Shown: positions 52,001 through 63,203 of the stretch, one piece after another
Layout: each line of letters opens with the position of its first letter
Position numbering within the stretch: position 1 is the first letter of the stretch
Source: Liolophura sinensis
Lineage: Eukaryota > Mollusca > Polyplacophora > Chitonida > Chitonidae
Length of the DNA: 64,000 bases
Assembly: GCF_032854445.1 (NCBI RefSeq)
Contig: NC_088301.1
Span: 13,698,281 to 13,762,280 of the forward strand
Direction of reading: 5' to 3'
The notes under the pieces: generated by a model
What the model was told of the DNA's origin: nothing
Databases searched by the model: none
Seen by the model: the letters and a program-made list of their open reading frames with translations, nothing else
Position numbers and translations under genes: made by a program

Positions 52001-55000
52001 CAGTGTCCATTTCACAAATAAACAATATACCTGTAAACTCGACACAAATACATCTTGTTCAGTGGAGTTCATCGGTTGTTTTCTCGTGGGACAGCTGCAG
52101 TTCTAAATAACTTGTGACGAATTATTAACAACAATCTGTTTTCTCATGCGTGTAGTTTTTGGAGATTTATGCTTAATTTGCAGTATGTACCCAGATGTAT
52201 GCGTACATCTTATATGCAATATGTACCCAGATGTATGTGCATATCTTATATGCAATATGTACCCAGATGTATGTGTACATCTTATGTGTAATATGTACCC
52301 AGATGTATGTGTACATCTTATATGCAATATGTACCCAGATGTATGTGTACATCTTATGTGTAATATGTACCCAGATGTATGTGTACATCTTATATGCAAT
52401 ATGTACTCAGATGTATGTGCATATCTTATATGCAATATGTACCCAGATGTATGTGTACATCTTATGTGTAATATGTACCCAGATGTATGCGTACATCTTA
52501 TATGCAATATGTACTCAGATGTATGTGCATATCTTATATGCAATATGTACCCAGATGTATGTGTACATCTTATGTGTAATATGTACCCAGATGTATGTGT
52601 ACATCTTATGTGCAATATTTGCCCAGAAGTATGGGTATATCTTGTAAAAATAGGCCTAGTCTGACGTGGCCTATAACGGTGCTATTGAAGTCACCTGTAA
52701 TAAATTTGATTTCTTACATCTGTCTTCTTTGCCCTGCTGTCCTGCTTTCAGTAACCCTGTTAGGAAAAGATGACAGATATGTGTAACATTTCACAGTGTT
52801 CCAAGTTTGCCAACATTAGAATAGGTAAACGCAAACAAATTGAAAGCATAAGAAAGTACCACTACGGGTTATTAGTTTTGAAAGTTTTCCAAAATGAAAA
52901 TTATCAAAAGCAAATAATAACAATAATGAGATTTTATTCAAGCAGAATATATAATATGATCTAAATAATTAGATAGTTTCATGTATTTTATGAATAAATA
53001 GGTTTTCATGTAAAAAAAACACTTACCTATAGCCTCTTCTCTCGTGATTAAATCGTTTCTGAAATAAACACATTGGTAAATCGGTTACAAATTATTTAAA
53101 GGTGTAATAGTGCATGAGAAACAAAGCACGCACTTATTTGGCCTTATGGAGAGCAATAACCATGGTGATTCATTACAATGAAAGTGGAAAGATGAATAAT
53201 CGCCTTGGTTACCATTAAAGCAGCTTCCATATGTGCCGAAGAGCTCAGTGATTATTTTGCTAAACAGCACCTGCAATAACCAGAAAGAACTGGCATCGTC
53301 GGTGCTAATGGACGATATACTAGCAGGCCTTAAAGGCCATGTGCACCTATGTTTCCATGATTACTGAACTGTGCAGGATAATTTCAACTGTCACCACAAT
53401 CTTCAAGATTATCGTCATTGTTTTCAGGTTCACAGAAGAAACGTTAAACTGTCTGTTTTTTTTCTTTCTTAATAAATCAGTTTTATCTATCCTCACATGT
53501 AGATTCGTAGAACACCTGGTTGTCCTAATTTAAATACGCTTTATGTTTAAATTTAAACATTTCACTCAAGAAACAGATCATAAGAGACTAGATCAACATG
53601 CATATTGTCTTTCTGGATTATTATCAGTTTACTAATAAAAAAAACTTACATGTATCTGAAATCAACCAGCGAAACGATCTGCTCCGGGGCCTGAAAGAAT
53701 ACAATTGGTATAGAATATATCATGATGATTCATTTTGTAGGCGGAGTATAATGGAGTGCCGGTAGAAAACCACCAACCTTTGGCAAGTTACTGGCGAACA
53801 TTTTCTCACAGCGACCACATTGGTGAGAGGGTCCTGACTCATTCTGCTGGACAAGCACGCTAACCACTAGGCCACGTATGCCCCCAATCAACTCATATAA
53901 CATACACAACGTAAATCCACATACTGCGGAGAATGACAGCAGGCTGTACAGATCGATATTGACTTATCAGTGTCATACAGAGTTCAACGCCGCTTGTTTT
54001 TGTTTGAGCTCCGTTTTAAGGTCGCTTTCAACTTTGTTTCAGTCATATCAGAAAAGCATCACTTCCTATGTTGCAAGTCAGACAAACTGTTGACATATAA
54101 CGGTATTACGACACTATAGAACGCTAATGCCAATGACACAAGACACGACACCTCATCCACAAACATTATGGTGACAGTGGGCAGATCAGAACTTGTGCTG
54201 TTGAGTACCAAAAGAGAAAGTTTGGCAGATTTTGCACGAAGCGATGCGGCATTGAAACCCGGACTCCTGCGCACGAGACCGACACTCTAACCCTGATTAG
54301 CTAGGGCAATACCTGTATCTAAGATGTAACGGAAACAATTATACAACACAAGTATAAGTATTAGATATGAAAAGCACTTTGTCACCTAGACAGGCTGTTT
54401 CCATAATTTCCAAATCCTATCATTTTCACGCTTTATTTATACTTACCATATCTGCAAGAAGCTTCCATACTGGCTGAAACATGGTAGAAACAATTAATTA
54501 GTATAGTCCTGCGTTTGGATGTGCGGTCTCAGTATCCGCTACATCTCGGAGGAGCTTAGAGTCAGATGGACGGTCAGTGAGTTATACCATGTATATAAAT
54601 AGATATATAAATACATCAGAACATGAGTAGGCTCATGACAATTTATCCCTTCGGACGGCCAGTCTGCTCGTGAGTCTTGCATGCTTTCTATTCTAATGTT
54701 TAGTCCACGTGTAAAGCTGTCCTCATTTCAATGACCGTTCGAAACTGTTGTGTGTATTTTCTGTGTAGATGCATGTACAGCTTTATCATGGCATCCACTG
54801 TGTGGCCTCATCTGTCCATCCGCCATGTCGTCTGTTCAATTATATCTCTTGATCGCTTGCAACCAGGTTTGCCAAATTTACATTCCACATACTAATTGTA
54901 CACTTATTTAATTTCCTGTGATCTTCGTCAAAGTTCAATGTCTTTGAGGTCATTTTACTTGTTCTCTCTTTACAGGCCTGGAACACCACATTTCTGGAAG

Positions 55001-57846
55001 TGTGTAATCAGTCTTCGTCGAAGTTGTACCGCATATGCACCTAGTCATGTAGACATACCCTATAATGTTATGCATTGTCTTTGATCCATTTTTCATTCAA
55101 GATCATTGAACCTTTCCTTGCATTTTCTTGTAACACACTATCTCTTATAACGCTTAACTAGTACCGTGCATGGTATTTTTTTTTATAAGCGGAAGTATTG
55201 CGCTTTGATATCGTTTCGTGGGTGTACTACATATTACCTTTCCCTCCATTCGAGCCCATAGGTCCCACAGAGCATTAAAAATGGCTGCCGTAGCCAGATG
55301 GGTTACACCTTTTTCGGGACCCAGCTGGAAAAGAATCATCACAAACTTCACAAAGAGGTTTCATCTATCATGATTGATTTGCCGTCTTCATTGTTACATG
55401 CTTTGTTACCTGTACATTTGCCTTGAACAACTTGCGTTCCTGTTTATAATACTGGCTGATGGTTTTGAGTTGAGAGACATCATATAGGTGTATTAAGCAC
55501 CTACATGCAGAAATATGTACCACTGGACGTAGATTATATTGTGTGAGCTAGAGTACTGAGAAAATCGTGAGGTCGCAGACATTTGTATAGGCTATTGGAT
55601 ACACATGGGATCAAGACAGACGTATATCTTAATCCCAGTATATACAAGGTTTTTAAATCTTCCACTAATGCTTTAAATGCCTTTCTATTTAGACTAAATA
55701 TAGTTACAGACCATGATATTGATTTTATATACAGAACACAATAACGTACCGATCACAAGAGAGCATATAACATTAGAGAAAGATAAACGGTGTATTTAAA
55801 TCGACTGACCCATCTCAACTGTCCGTGCTGGACAACATCTCTGTAGAAACCACCGAAATCAGCGAAGATATCCGCCAGACGTTTCCCCACTATTAACTGA
55901 GTGTACGCCTTGATGGCGCAGCATACTGTTAAAAAAAAGATCAGTCCCTAATTAATCCATTAATTTATTAATAGATGGATCGATTAATTGATTGATTGAT
56001 TGATTGATTGACTGATTGACTGCACATGTGTTACTCGATTTCAGTCATTCATACTATAATGGCCAAGACATTATAGAGATCTAGAGACCTACGGAGACCT
56101 AAATATTTACACACTGGAAACAGATTATACGGTTAGCAACACAATGTGAAAGTGAGAGTATATCCCAGCCTACAATCTCTTTCTGATATTTTCCCCTACT
56201 TTAATTATTACAATTGTGTATCACTTATGTATCATTACCAATTTCATTCCCTTTGCCAACGGTAAATGTTAACCCATAGCCTTCTAACTCGGTGTCTGTC
56301 TTGACCACCACGTAAGCGCAGGAGTAGTCAGGTTCATTCTGTAACACAGATTCAAATATAGGGCAATAGTATGAAACACTCATTATGGAAATATACAGAA
56401 TAGCTAGGATATATATATATATATAGGTGAAGAAAAGATACTTCATGTATGAACTTCAAAATAGGATTATAGGCCTACCAATAAATTTTATAACTGCAAA
56501 TTCTCTGGTGGTTGTTGTCACCTTAATTTTCCATTTTTAGAGATAGTGTGTATGTCGATGACATTAGAAGACACCGGCCGCTGGTTTCCTTCGGCCGTTA
56601 ATGGGAAGGGGATGCGGATGGCCGTGGGTTTCCCCCGGGGCCTGCCCGGTTTCCTCCCACCATAATGCTGTCCATCGTCGTATAAATGAAATATTCTTGA
56701 GTCTGGCGTAAAACCCCAATGAAACAAATAAATAAATCCATAAAATATAATAAGCGGTATACATTTAGTGAAAAAACACAAACAAGCAAAAAACCACTCA
56801 ACATTCTACAGCATAGCCACGACATTGATAGGTCGAGAAAAGACTCTTTACGTATGGACTTAAAACTAGGCCTATGTCTAGCAATGAAATTGACAAGTGT
56901 GTATTATCCCCATACATTGTCAGCATGCACCCGTCGGGACGGACTGAATAAACGCTTCACATTTAGACAGAAGAATACTGTGTTCTTGGAAACGAACTTA
57001 GTGCTTGTAGGGTCGAGCAATATTCATCAAGGGAGAGTTGGGGGGAGGGGACCGGTGCAAATAGAAATGTATCACAAAAGACTCTTATATTTTCAATATA
57101 CTATATATACACGACTCCTTCATTCAGGTGGGGGCCTCCGTGGCTCAGTCGGTTAAAGCGCTAGCGCAGCGTAATGACCCAGGAGTCTCTCACCAATGCG
57201 GTCGATCTGAGTTCAAGTCCAGCTCATGCTGGCTTCCTCTCCGGCCGTACGTGAGAAGGTCTGTCAGCAACCTGCGGATGGTCGTGGGTTTCCCCCAGGC
57301 TCTGCCCGGTTTCCACCCACCATAATGCTGGCCGCCGTCGTATAAGTGAAATATTCTTGAAACACCAATCAAAAAAAAAAAAAATCATTCAGGTGTACAA
57401 GTAGGTGTTCTGCAATAAAACGGCTCTTTACATCAACCAGTACGTGTTATTGTTAATAAATAATATTATTTTCTTTTATCCTATGTAAAAAGTTTATATG
57501 AAAAATGCATTAACCCCTTGCTCAGAAAATGAAACAAATGAAAAGAACTTGTCAAGCCCCCATCTTTTGCACGGATCCTACCCCTCAGTAAAAAATGATG
57601 CTAAGCAGACGATTGTTAACATATTTTACGCGAAGGCCTACACCTGTGTACACATCAGAGACTATTACACCGTGTCAAGTATATTTGATATGCTCGGTAG
57701 GACTACGTACACATCATCGCCCATTATCGTGGGTCACACTGACATACCGGTACACCTACCATGGCGTCCGACCCGTCTCCTTCGAGGGTAGTCGGGAACC
57801 TGATGTCTCTGGCCGAAATCTCCCGTATCACTGTTGGTCTCGTCAT
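46044..57846 (-). CDS. ENOSF1: L-fuconate dehydratase / enolase superfamily member 1, copy B, complete
   Basis: Same reaction as copy A: dehydration of L-fuconate in mitochondrial sugar-acid catabolism. Exons in transcript order: 57760-57846, 56239-56338, 55810-55925, 55238-55324, 54447-54473, 53650-53690, 53027-53058, 52718-52756, 51449-51531, 50272-50306, 49876-49963, 49070-49204, 47728-47899, 47108-47207, 46467-46548, 46044-46154. All are GT-AG, and the sum is 1335 bases, 444 residues plus stop, against about 443 in human ENOSF1. Motifs: the FKMKVG lysines 218 and 220, TDANQRWDV Asp 248, [15 protein letters not shown]lu 274, VATGEQ Glu 303, QIDSC Asp 326, CPHGGG His 353; C-terminus [18 protein letters not shown]. 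All residues needed for Mg binding and acid-base chemistry are present. Exon 8 uses the acceptor AACAG at 52757-52761 (minus sense), which gives the same 39-base length as in copy A. No clear targeting peptide is seen. Confidence 0.95.
46590..46830 (-). mobile_element. Family-1 SINE with an inverted partial copy fused to it
   Basis: The minus-oriented SINE occupies about 46670-46830, ending in the head CTCGACCACGGAGGCCTCC. It is preceded at 46592-46665 by a plus-oriented piece (GATGCTGGCTTCCTCTCCGG, CCTGCGGATGGTCGTGAGTT). Together they form a long imperfect inverted repeat centred near 46668. It lies in the intron between exons 15 and 14 of ENOSF1 copy B. Confidence 0.85.
49345..49450 (-). 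mobile_element. Family-3 SINE fragment
   Basis: CATCGACCTTTGGCAAGTTT and CTGACGAACTTTCTCACATG resemble the reverse of the family-3 body. It lies in the exon 12-11 intron of copy B. The rest of that intron (49450-49870) shows nothing. Confidence 0.5.
50815..50930 (-). mobile_element. Family-1 SINE fragment, rearranged
   Basis: TTTAACGCCGTATACACAAC, ATTTCACTTATAGTACGGCG and ACTTACGACCATCCGCATAA are seen with an internal deletion. It lies between exons 10 and 9 of copy B. Confidence 0.6.
51640..51958 (-). mobile_element. Family-3-like SINE, near full length
   Basis: The plus strand reads CCACCCACCACTGGCAAGTT then GCCAGACTTTTTCACTTGTG. The far end in minus sense is TGTGACCGATTGGTTAACAT, then CACGCGGGTTAAATCTCA, like A and B boxes. 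It lies between exons 9 and 8 of copy B. Confidence 0.55.
52180..52640 (+). repeat. 36-bp minisatellite, about 13 copies, palindromic unit
   Basis: The unit is ATATGTACCCAGATGTATGT / GTACATCTTATATGCA, with alternations ATATGCA or ATGTGTA and GTGTACATC or GTGCATATC. The core GATGTATGTGTACATC is a perfect inverted repeat with a four-base loop. With 36 bases and no stops, several frames stay open on both strands; the predicted peptides ([17 protein letters not shown]) are artefacts. It lies in the exon 9-8 intron of ENOSF1 copy B. Confidence 0.92.
53745..53885 (-). mobile_element. SINE head with family-3 body
   Basis: In minus sense GGGGGCATACGTGGCCTAGT, GTTAGCGTGCTTGTCC, CTCACCAATGTGGTCGCTGT, then the body containing CTTGCCAAAGGTTGGTGG. 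It combines a family-1-like head with a family-3 body, so the families share modules. Confidence 0.6.
56570..56748 (+). mobile_element. Family-1 SINE 3' part
   Basis: GATGCGGATGGCCGTGGGTT, CCCGGTTTCCTCCCACCATA, ATCGTCGTATAAATGAAATA and TTGAGTCTGGCGTAAAACCC with an ATAA-repeat end. It lies in the first intron of ENOSF1 copy B. Confidence 0.85.
57128..57385 (+). mobile_element. Family-1 SINE, full length reference copy
   Basis: The head GGGCCTCCGTGGCTCAGTCG and a B-box-like GATCTGAGTTCAAGTCCAG are followed by GCTCATGCTGGCTTCCTCTC, CAACCTGCGGATGGTCGTGG, CGGTTTCCACCCACCATAAT, CCGCCGTCGTATAAGTGAAA and a poly(A) end. At 57388-57397 TCATTCAGGT repeats the sequence at 57118-57127 (TTCATTCAGG) just before the head: a target-site duplication, which suggests a fairly recent insertion. 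Confidence 0.92.
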
Positions 57847-59474
57847 CTTGCGTACATGTGCAATAGGAAGGGAATTTACGAGCACACAGAAGTTGTGTTC
57901 ACTGCAGCCTGCGACTAACTGAATGACCTGTACACGCCCGAGCAACTCAGGAGGGTGCGTGACACAACTGGGTCACCGAAAGGGGGCGTGGCATGTGGAA
58001 AGTGTAAACATCATAATAAATGCTCTCATCGAAATGTAAATGTCCTGAGGCTATATTAGAAACTCGAAGAAATCAAAATGAAAACTTGGCTACAAAACTG
58101 TAGTATAGGCCTAATACTATATTCTATTAAACGTACCGGTAACCAAAATGCATTTTTACTCACGTAAACAAGAGCTTTAGTATACAAACATATAGGCCTA
58201 ACCTAACATATAGTCATGATGTGACTGTGTCTTTCGTTTTAATACGCTAGCTCAAAACATTAAGAGATCTACGGTAGATATATGTCGTGAAAAGGAAAGC
58301 AGCTGTTTTCATCGTTCCACTTTTTGGTCATCGCACGTGACGAGAGAAATGAACGATGAAGAACGATGACAGTCTACGGGAAAAACTCATTGTCAAGGTT
58401 GGTGTCAGCTGATGTTTGTCTCGGTTTTAATTTCGAGAAATATAGATTTTTAATTTTATTCGGTTTCGTTGTGTATTTGTTACAAGGTAATAACACTGCA
58501 GCGCAAGATTTGTCATTCTGCTTAACACTGCATGTAGGCCGATATATATAACAAGACTGGATTCATTAAAAAAAAATGACATATCTTGAAAACAATAAAG
58601 AAATCCATTGTGTGAAGACTTGCGCATGAATTTTGAAACCTTATACAGTGTAGTACGTGTATATGGTAGCTCACGTAGGCTGTAGTTCCTATCTATATAT
58701 CGTCCAGCTATAACCCAATAGTACGCCAAATATGTACATGTATATCCTTTACCGGTAGGCCTATATAGGCCTACTGGTATGTTAAATGTTGTATGAGGAA
58801 GTTAATCCAGAGCTAGATAAGGTCTGAGCTGCTACCCTGTCGCCAAGGTCAAATCTGTCCAAAAAAAAAAAAAAAATGTCAACAATCGCAAATCCACTGC
58901 ACAGACCAAATGTATGTGATAGTAACTGTACTATAACCTCCTTCACAGGCCAAATTCAGCCGTCTCACACGCCAAACCTGTCTGTATCTGGCCACATCAT
59001 CCTCACTGTCTAAATCACCCTAACTGATTTAATCATCCTCACTGATTAAATCAAATACAGAGAAATCTGTAAAATACAATATGTACACCACAAAACATAC
59101 AGAAAATAATGCTCACAACATGATAGTTTCAAAAATAGTGCTGACCGGGTTGTGAAATGTTCTTGACTACCGCATAAAACACCAATCAAATAAATAAATA
59201 AATAAACATACAAAAATACATACAAACCAATGTATACCACATAATACCACTGGTTGACCAGTCAATTTAGAATTTCTGGTAACTTTTCATAACATTTGTG
59301 TAACATGTGTGAGCACGTATTTTATATTGTCGAATAGGGAAAATCAGTGGCAGTTTTGAGATGATACCTGTTGCCATTTCATTGGAACACCCAGACCAGA
59401 TTTCAGACTGGCAGATTTCAGTATGTTTGAATCAGTTTTTTTGTTTATAGGAGAACAGAGGGTCATTTTCCCAG
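57847..59474. other. Divergent intergenic region between ENOSF1 copy B and the MFSD2-like gene
   Basis: No coding exon is recognised. It should contain the promoter of copy B (reading left) and the promoter and first exon(s) of the MFSD2-like gene (reading right). A 20-base palindrome GTAGGCCTATATAGGCCTAC is at 58755-58774, an A run at 58860-58876, three short CACTGATTAAATCA-type repeats near 59020-59050, and a family-1 SINE tail at 59130-59205. No TATA box can be assigned with confidence. Confidence 0.6.
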
Positions 59475-62400
59475 CCTTTACCGGTGTGGAGGAAGGTGTG
59501 TTTTGCGGTGGGAGGAGCACCTTACCAAATCACTAACACTGTCATCAACTTCTTCATCAACATCTTCCTGCTGGAAGTAGCTCAGGTACAGACCTTGGAC
59601 ACCGTCAGTTAAAAAAAAAACATAGTCTGAATAGAATCCAAAAGTAATGTGCTCATTATGACTGTTCAACACATTTGTCTGTTTTGCAGGTTACAAAGAT
59701 TCTTGAAGAGTCTTTGCTTCATTATCATGAAGAACATAGTGTGACAACTCAAAATAAAATAAAGGTTTACAATAACAGAATACTCTTTTTATCTCAACAT
59801 ATAAGAAGTACTTTTTTGACTTGAAGTACATAATTATTTGCTTTGTAAATCAGTTTATTAAACACAGTGGGCCCCAGGGGCTGATTCACGAAACCGTTTC
59901 TGACTTAAGTCAAATTTTGAAATACGATCTTAGATCTTATTTTTGGGCTGCAGAAATTGAAATTTTGTCCTCCTCATCAATGTTATCTAAAGGCGAATGT
60001 GTTCAAATTTCAACTTCCAGTATCAAAAACTAAGCATCATTAAGAGTTGTTAAATTTTGACCTGAGCCAGAAACAGCTGTATATGGCATTGGCCCCTGGA
60101 TCATGAAGCTGTCTTTAGTGGACTTAAGTTAGACTTTGTCTTAACTTGAAAACTGTTTACTGTCCTCAAATTGTGACTCAAACTAAGGATTTTTATTTTA
60201 ATACTAAGAGTTGTCTTAGACCTTCATGACAAAAATGAAAATTAGCGTTTACACGTATGTTAGGACTTGAGCAAGATCTCTGGTAGATGAATGAATGAAG
60301 GAATGATTATGGTTTAACGCCACATTGGCAATATTTCAGCCATATTGTGGCGAGGTAGATGAATGGCAGGAATCCACCTAAAGTAATTTAAGCTGTTACT
60401 TATATTGTTCATTCATTCATGCAATGACCTTTTACGTCAAAACTGATAGTGTATTACTAAGACATTGCGAGAAAACACTAGTCAATCCAGCTAGGACCTG
60501 AGTGAAATCCTTACCTTTCTGTGTTGTGACAGATCCGCCCACTTTATGTGTCAATCATTGTGTTCGTGGGGAAGGTGTGGGATGCTATAACAGACCCTGT
60601 GTGTGGTTATTTTGTGAATCGCACGGACAGCAGACTGGGTAAACTACGACCATGGTTGGTATACAGACTGGATCAGCATGGGAGAAACCATCATAGATGG
60701 ATAACTTGAATGTATTCTTGAGACAGTGCAAATGTACTAAGTCGAAAATACTTAGTTTTGACAAGATTATATTGCACAAATTTTATGAAAATTTCCAGAA
60801 ATATCTTTTTGTGGCTCAGTTCAGCAGGAAAGGCTTGCCAGGATATAATTTGATTAAAATGAAAGGGCTTTTGTGACCCACTCTAGAAAGGAATCTGAAT
60901 GGCTGATTGTGAGGTAATGAATGGGAGGGTATGGGCCGCTGTAGTCCTTGGCTAGGCCAGTAAGTCTGCCTGTTTGATTCTGGCTCATCATTGTTACGAA
61001 TGCAGCCCCATGTGAGCAAGTTTGTCAGCTACATGTCAAGGTGCCTCCACATATAAATACCACTGGCCTTATATAAACTGCATTTACCTTAAAACTGAGA
61101 ATTGTCCTGAAAAAGAGCATTTTTAGTGGCAAAATAAAGGTCATGAAGATGTACATTTTTAGAGATAAATAACACTCATGTCATTGTACTTTCCTTAAGA
61201 AAAAAAATCAGATCACCTTTCTAAGATCGGAGATCAGGCAGAATGAGTTCTATAATCATGAACAAAATTTTAGGTTAAATACAGAAGTTTTGAACGTGAC
61301 ATTAAACACTAAATAAATAAATATGCATGAATGGAGATACTGGCATTAGCCATATTATCTGAAATCAGTGTCTGTCCTTACAAAGATTCTAGTTCCAGCA
61401 GCCCTAAGTAAAATGCTGCATTTATGCATGTGTGTTTAGGGTTGGGATTTGGTGTGCTACAAATTTGCTGAGACTTTTTATTTTGTCCAGGATTTTATTC
61501 TCCACTCCATTTGCCTGTACTGCCTACTTTTTCCTGTGGTATGTACCCGACATATCAGAAGAGGGCAAGCTTGGTTACTACTTCGTCATGTACTGTCTAT
61601 TCCAAGGCCTTCTCTCCGTGAGTAGATTTGAACTTGAGTGGCCCATAAAGGCAAACCGTAAAACCTTTCCATTTCCTGAAAAACAGAAAAAATCAATAAG
61701 CAGTGTTTGTTTATATTGGACAGAATTTTTAATTGAGTGGTTATGGCTTTTTGTTGATGCTCCTCTGATAAAACTGGCTACCATTGTATAACTGAAATGA
61801 TCTTGAGCATGGCGTTAAATTTTGCATTTGCTCTAAAATTCACCTGAAAATTAAATTTCTGAGCCAAATGAAGGTCAAAAACTGAAAGAGTAATTTAGGT
61901 GCTGAAATTTATAATTTTCCAAGAAGATATTATCCTACCTTTCAAAAAAATCCTCATAACATCTTTCTAAGGTAAGCAGTGTTAGTATAATCTAGCCAGT
62001 GGTGAAATTTTGTGTCAAATAATTATACGGTACAAATATAAGAATTTACCTACAGTGTTGTCATTTTTGTTTCAGTGCCTTCATGTGCCATACACATCCT
62101 TGACCATGTATATCTGTGATGACCAGAAAGAGAGAGACTCTGTCACAGCTTATCGTGAGTTAATTGACTAAACTGAGGGATGTTTGAAATTTAGTTTTAA
62201 TCTTTACTTATTTATTCATTTATTTATTTATTCCTTTACATTTCTGATGACATTCACAGTTAAATTTTGGATAGGAATTTTATGGGAATTGCTTTCATTT
62301 TTGACATTCCTTTGATGGGTAGACAGATTTCGTCAACCAGGCCAGAGGTTGTCTGTGGCATACTCGGCTAAAAAGGCTCTAGCTTTCCACAACCTGTTCA

Positions 62401-63203
62401 TCAGTCATTACCTACTCTTTGGGTGTGGTGCTGCTCCACAATAGTATGTGGAGAAGGTAACTTTCTACAACCAGTCAAACTATGACACGTATCGACTCAC
62501 TATTGATAAATCACAGACTGACTACAGGCAAACCACAAACCCACTACAGGCAAACCACAAACTCACTACAGGCAGACCATAGACGCATTACTGGCAAATC
62601 ACAGACTCATTACAGGCCAACCACAGACTCACAACAGGTAAACCACTGACTCACTACTGGCAAATCACAGACTCACTACAGGCAAACCACAGACTCACTA
62701 CAGGCAAACCACAGATTTACCACAGCTAAACCACAGACTCACTACAGGCAAACCACAGACTCACTGTAGAGGCAAACAACAAAGTCGCTGTGCAGACAAA
62801 CCACAGTGTTACTAGAGGCAAACCACAGTGTCCACGACAGGCAGCTATATAATCACAAGAGGCAAACAACCTTGAACAAGTGGAACACTACCATTGTACC
62901 TGTGTGCTTTAAAGCTGGGTTAAAACAGTCTTTTTTTTTATATGTAATCCAGGCTATTACCAAACTGTGAAACAAATTTGATCTGCCAATTTGTGATAAA
63001 GAGTTCCTGCGATCATTTTGCTGCACCTACTTATTACTGACTTTTTAAAAATTTCCATGTCCATTTACCTGTCAGGTATGCTGTCTGAAGCTGTGGGTGT
63101 TTTACTGGCTGTGGTTGTTCAGGGTCAGCTTGTGAACAAATACAGAGTGGCAGGGGAGTGTAGTGCAGAGACAACCATCTCACCTGGCCAGATCAAAGAT
63201 CAG
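59475..63203 (+). CDS. MFSD2A/B-like sodium-dependent lysophosphatidylcholine symporter, N-terminal part (5 exons, runs off the window)
   Basis: MFSD2 proteins are 12-helix major facilitator proteins that import lysophosphatidylcholine lipids with sodium at the plasma membrane. Exons: 59475-59585, 60533-60654, 61491-61617, 62076-62154, 63076-63203, all phase-compatible. They read PLPVWRKVCFAVGGAPYQ with helix 1, then YVSIIVFVGKVWDAITDPV (the WDAITDP motif, whose acidic residues bind the cation in this family), the helix-3 region WILFSTPFACTAYFFLWY, VPDISEEGK, CLHVPYTSLTMYI, RDSVTAYRMLSEAVGVLLAV and VVQGQLVNKY, leading into a soluble loop (RVAGECSAETTISPGQIKDQ). The start codon exon is not found, so the N-terminus is missing upstream, and the C-terminal half lies past 64000. 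MFSD2A versus MFSD2B cannot be decided. Confidence 0.9.
62325..62455 (+). pseudogene. Coding-like fragment with an internal stop, inside an MFSD2-like intron
   Basis: One frame reads FRQPGQRLSVAYSAKKAL, AFHNLFISHYLLFGCGAA, PQ, then TAG, then YVEK. The composition is protein-like over about 40 codons, but I cannot name the family. With no splice partner and an internal stop it is most simply a retrocopy fragment; chance cannot be excluded. Confidence 0.25.
62470..62835 (+). repeat. About 22-bp minisatellite in an MFSD2-like intron
   Basis: The unit CACTACAGGCAAACCACAGA plus CT is repeated about 16 times with variation (e.g. CATTACTGGCAAATCACAGA). No exon origin is visible. It starts right after the coding-like fragment at 62325-62455. 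Confidence 0.9.

Noticed and set aside
52103..52664. 170-codon open frames on both strands with 12-residue repeats
   Set aside because: Artefacts of the 36-bp array in an ENOSF1 copy B intron. Both strands being open at once is typical of such repeats.
57130..57210. A tRNA gene (A and B boxes with plausible spacing)
   Set aside because: The sequence continues into the SINE body and tail, and no cloverleaf with an acceptor stem closes. It is a SINE head.
61432..61791. A single 119-codon gene
   Set aside because: Only 61491-61617 is the MFSD2-like exon. The remainder is intron read-through on both sides.
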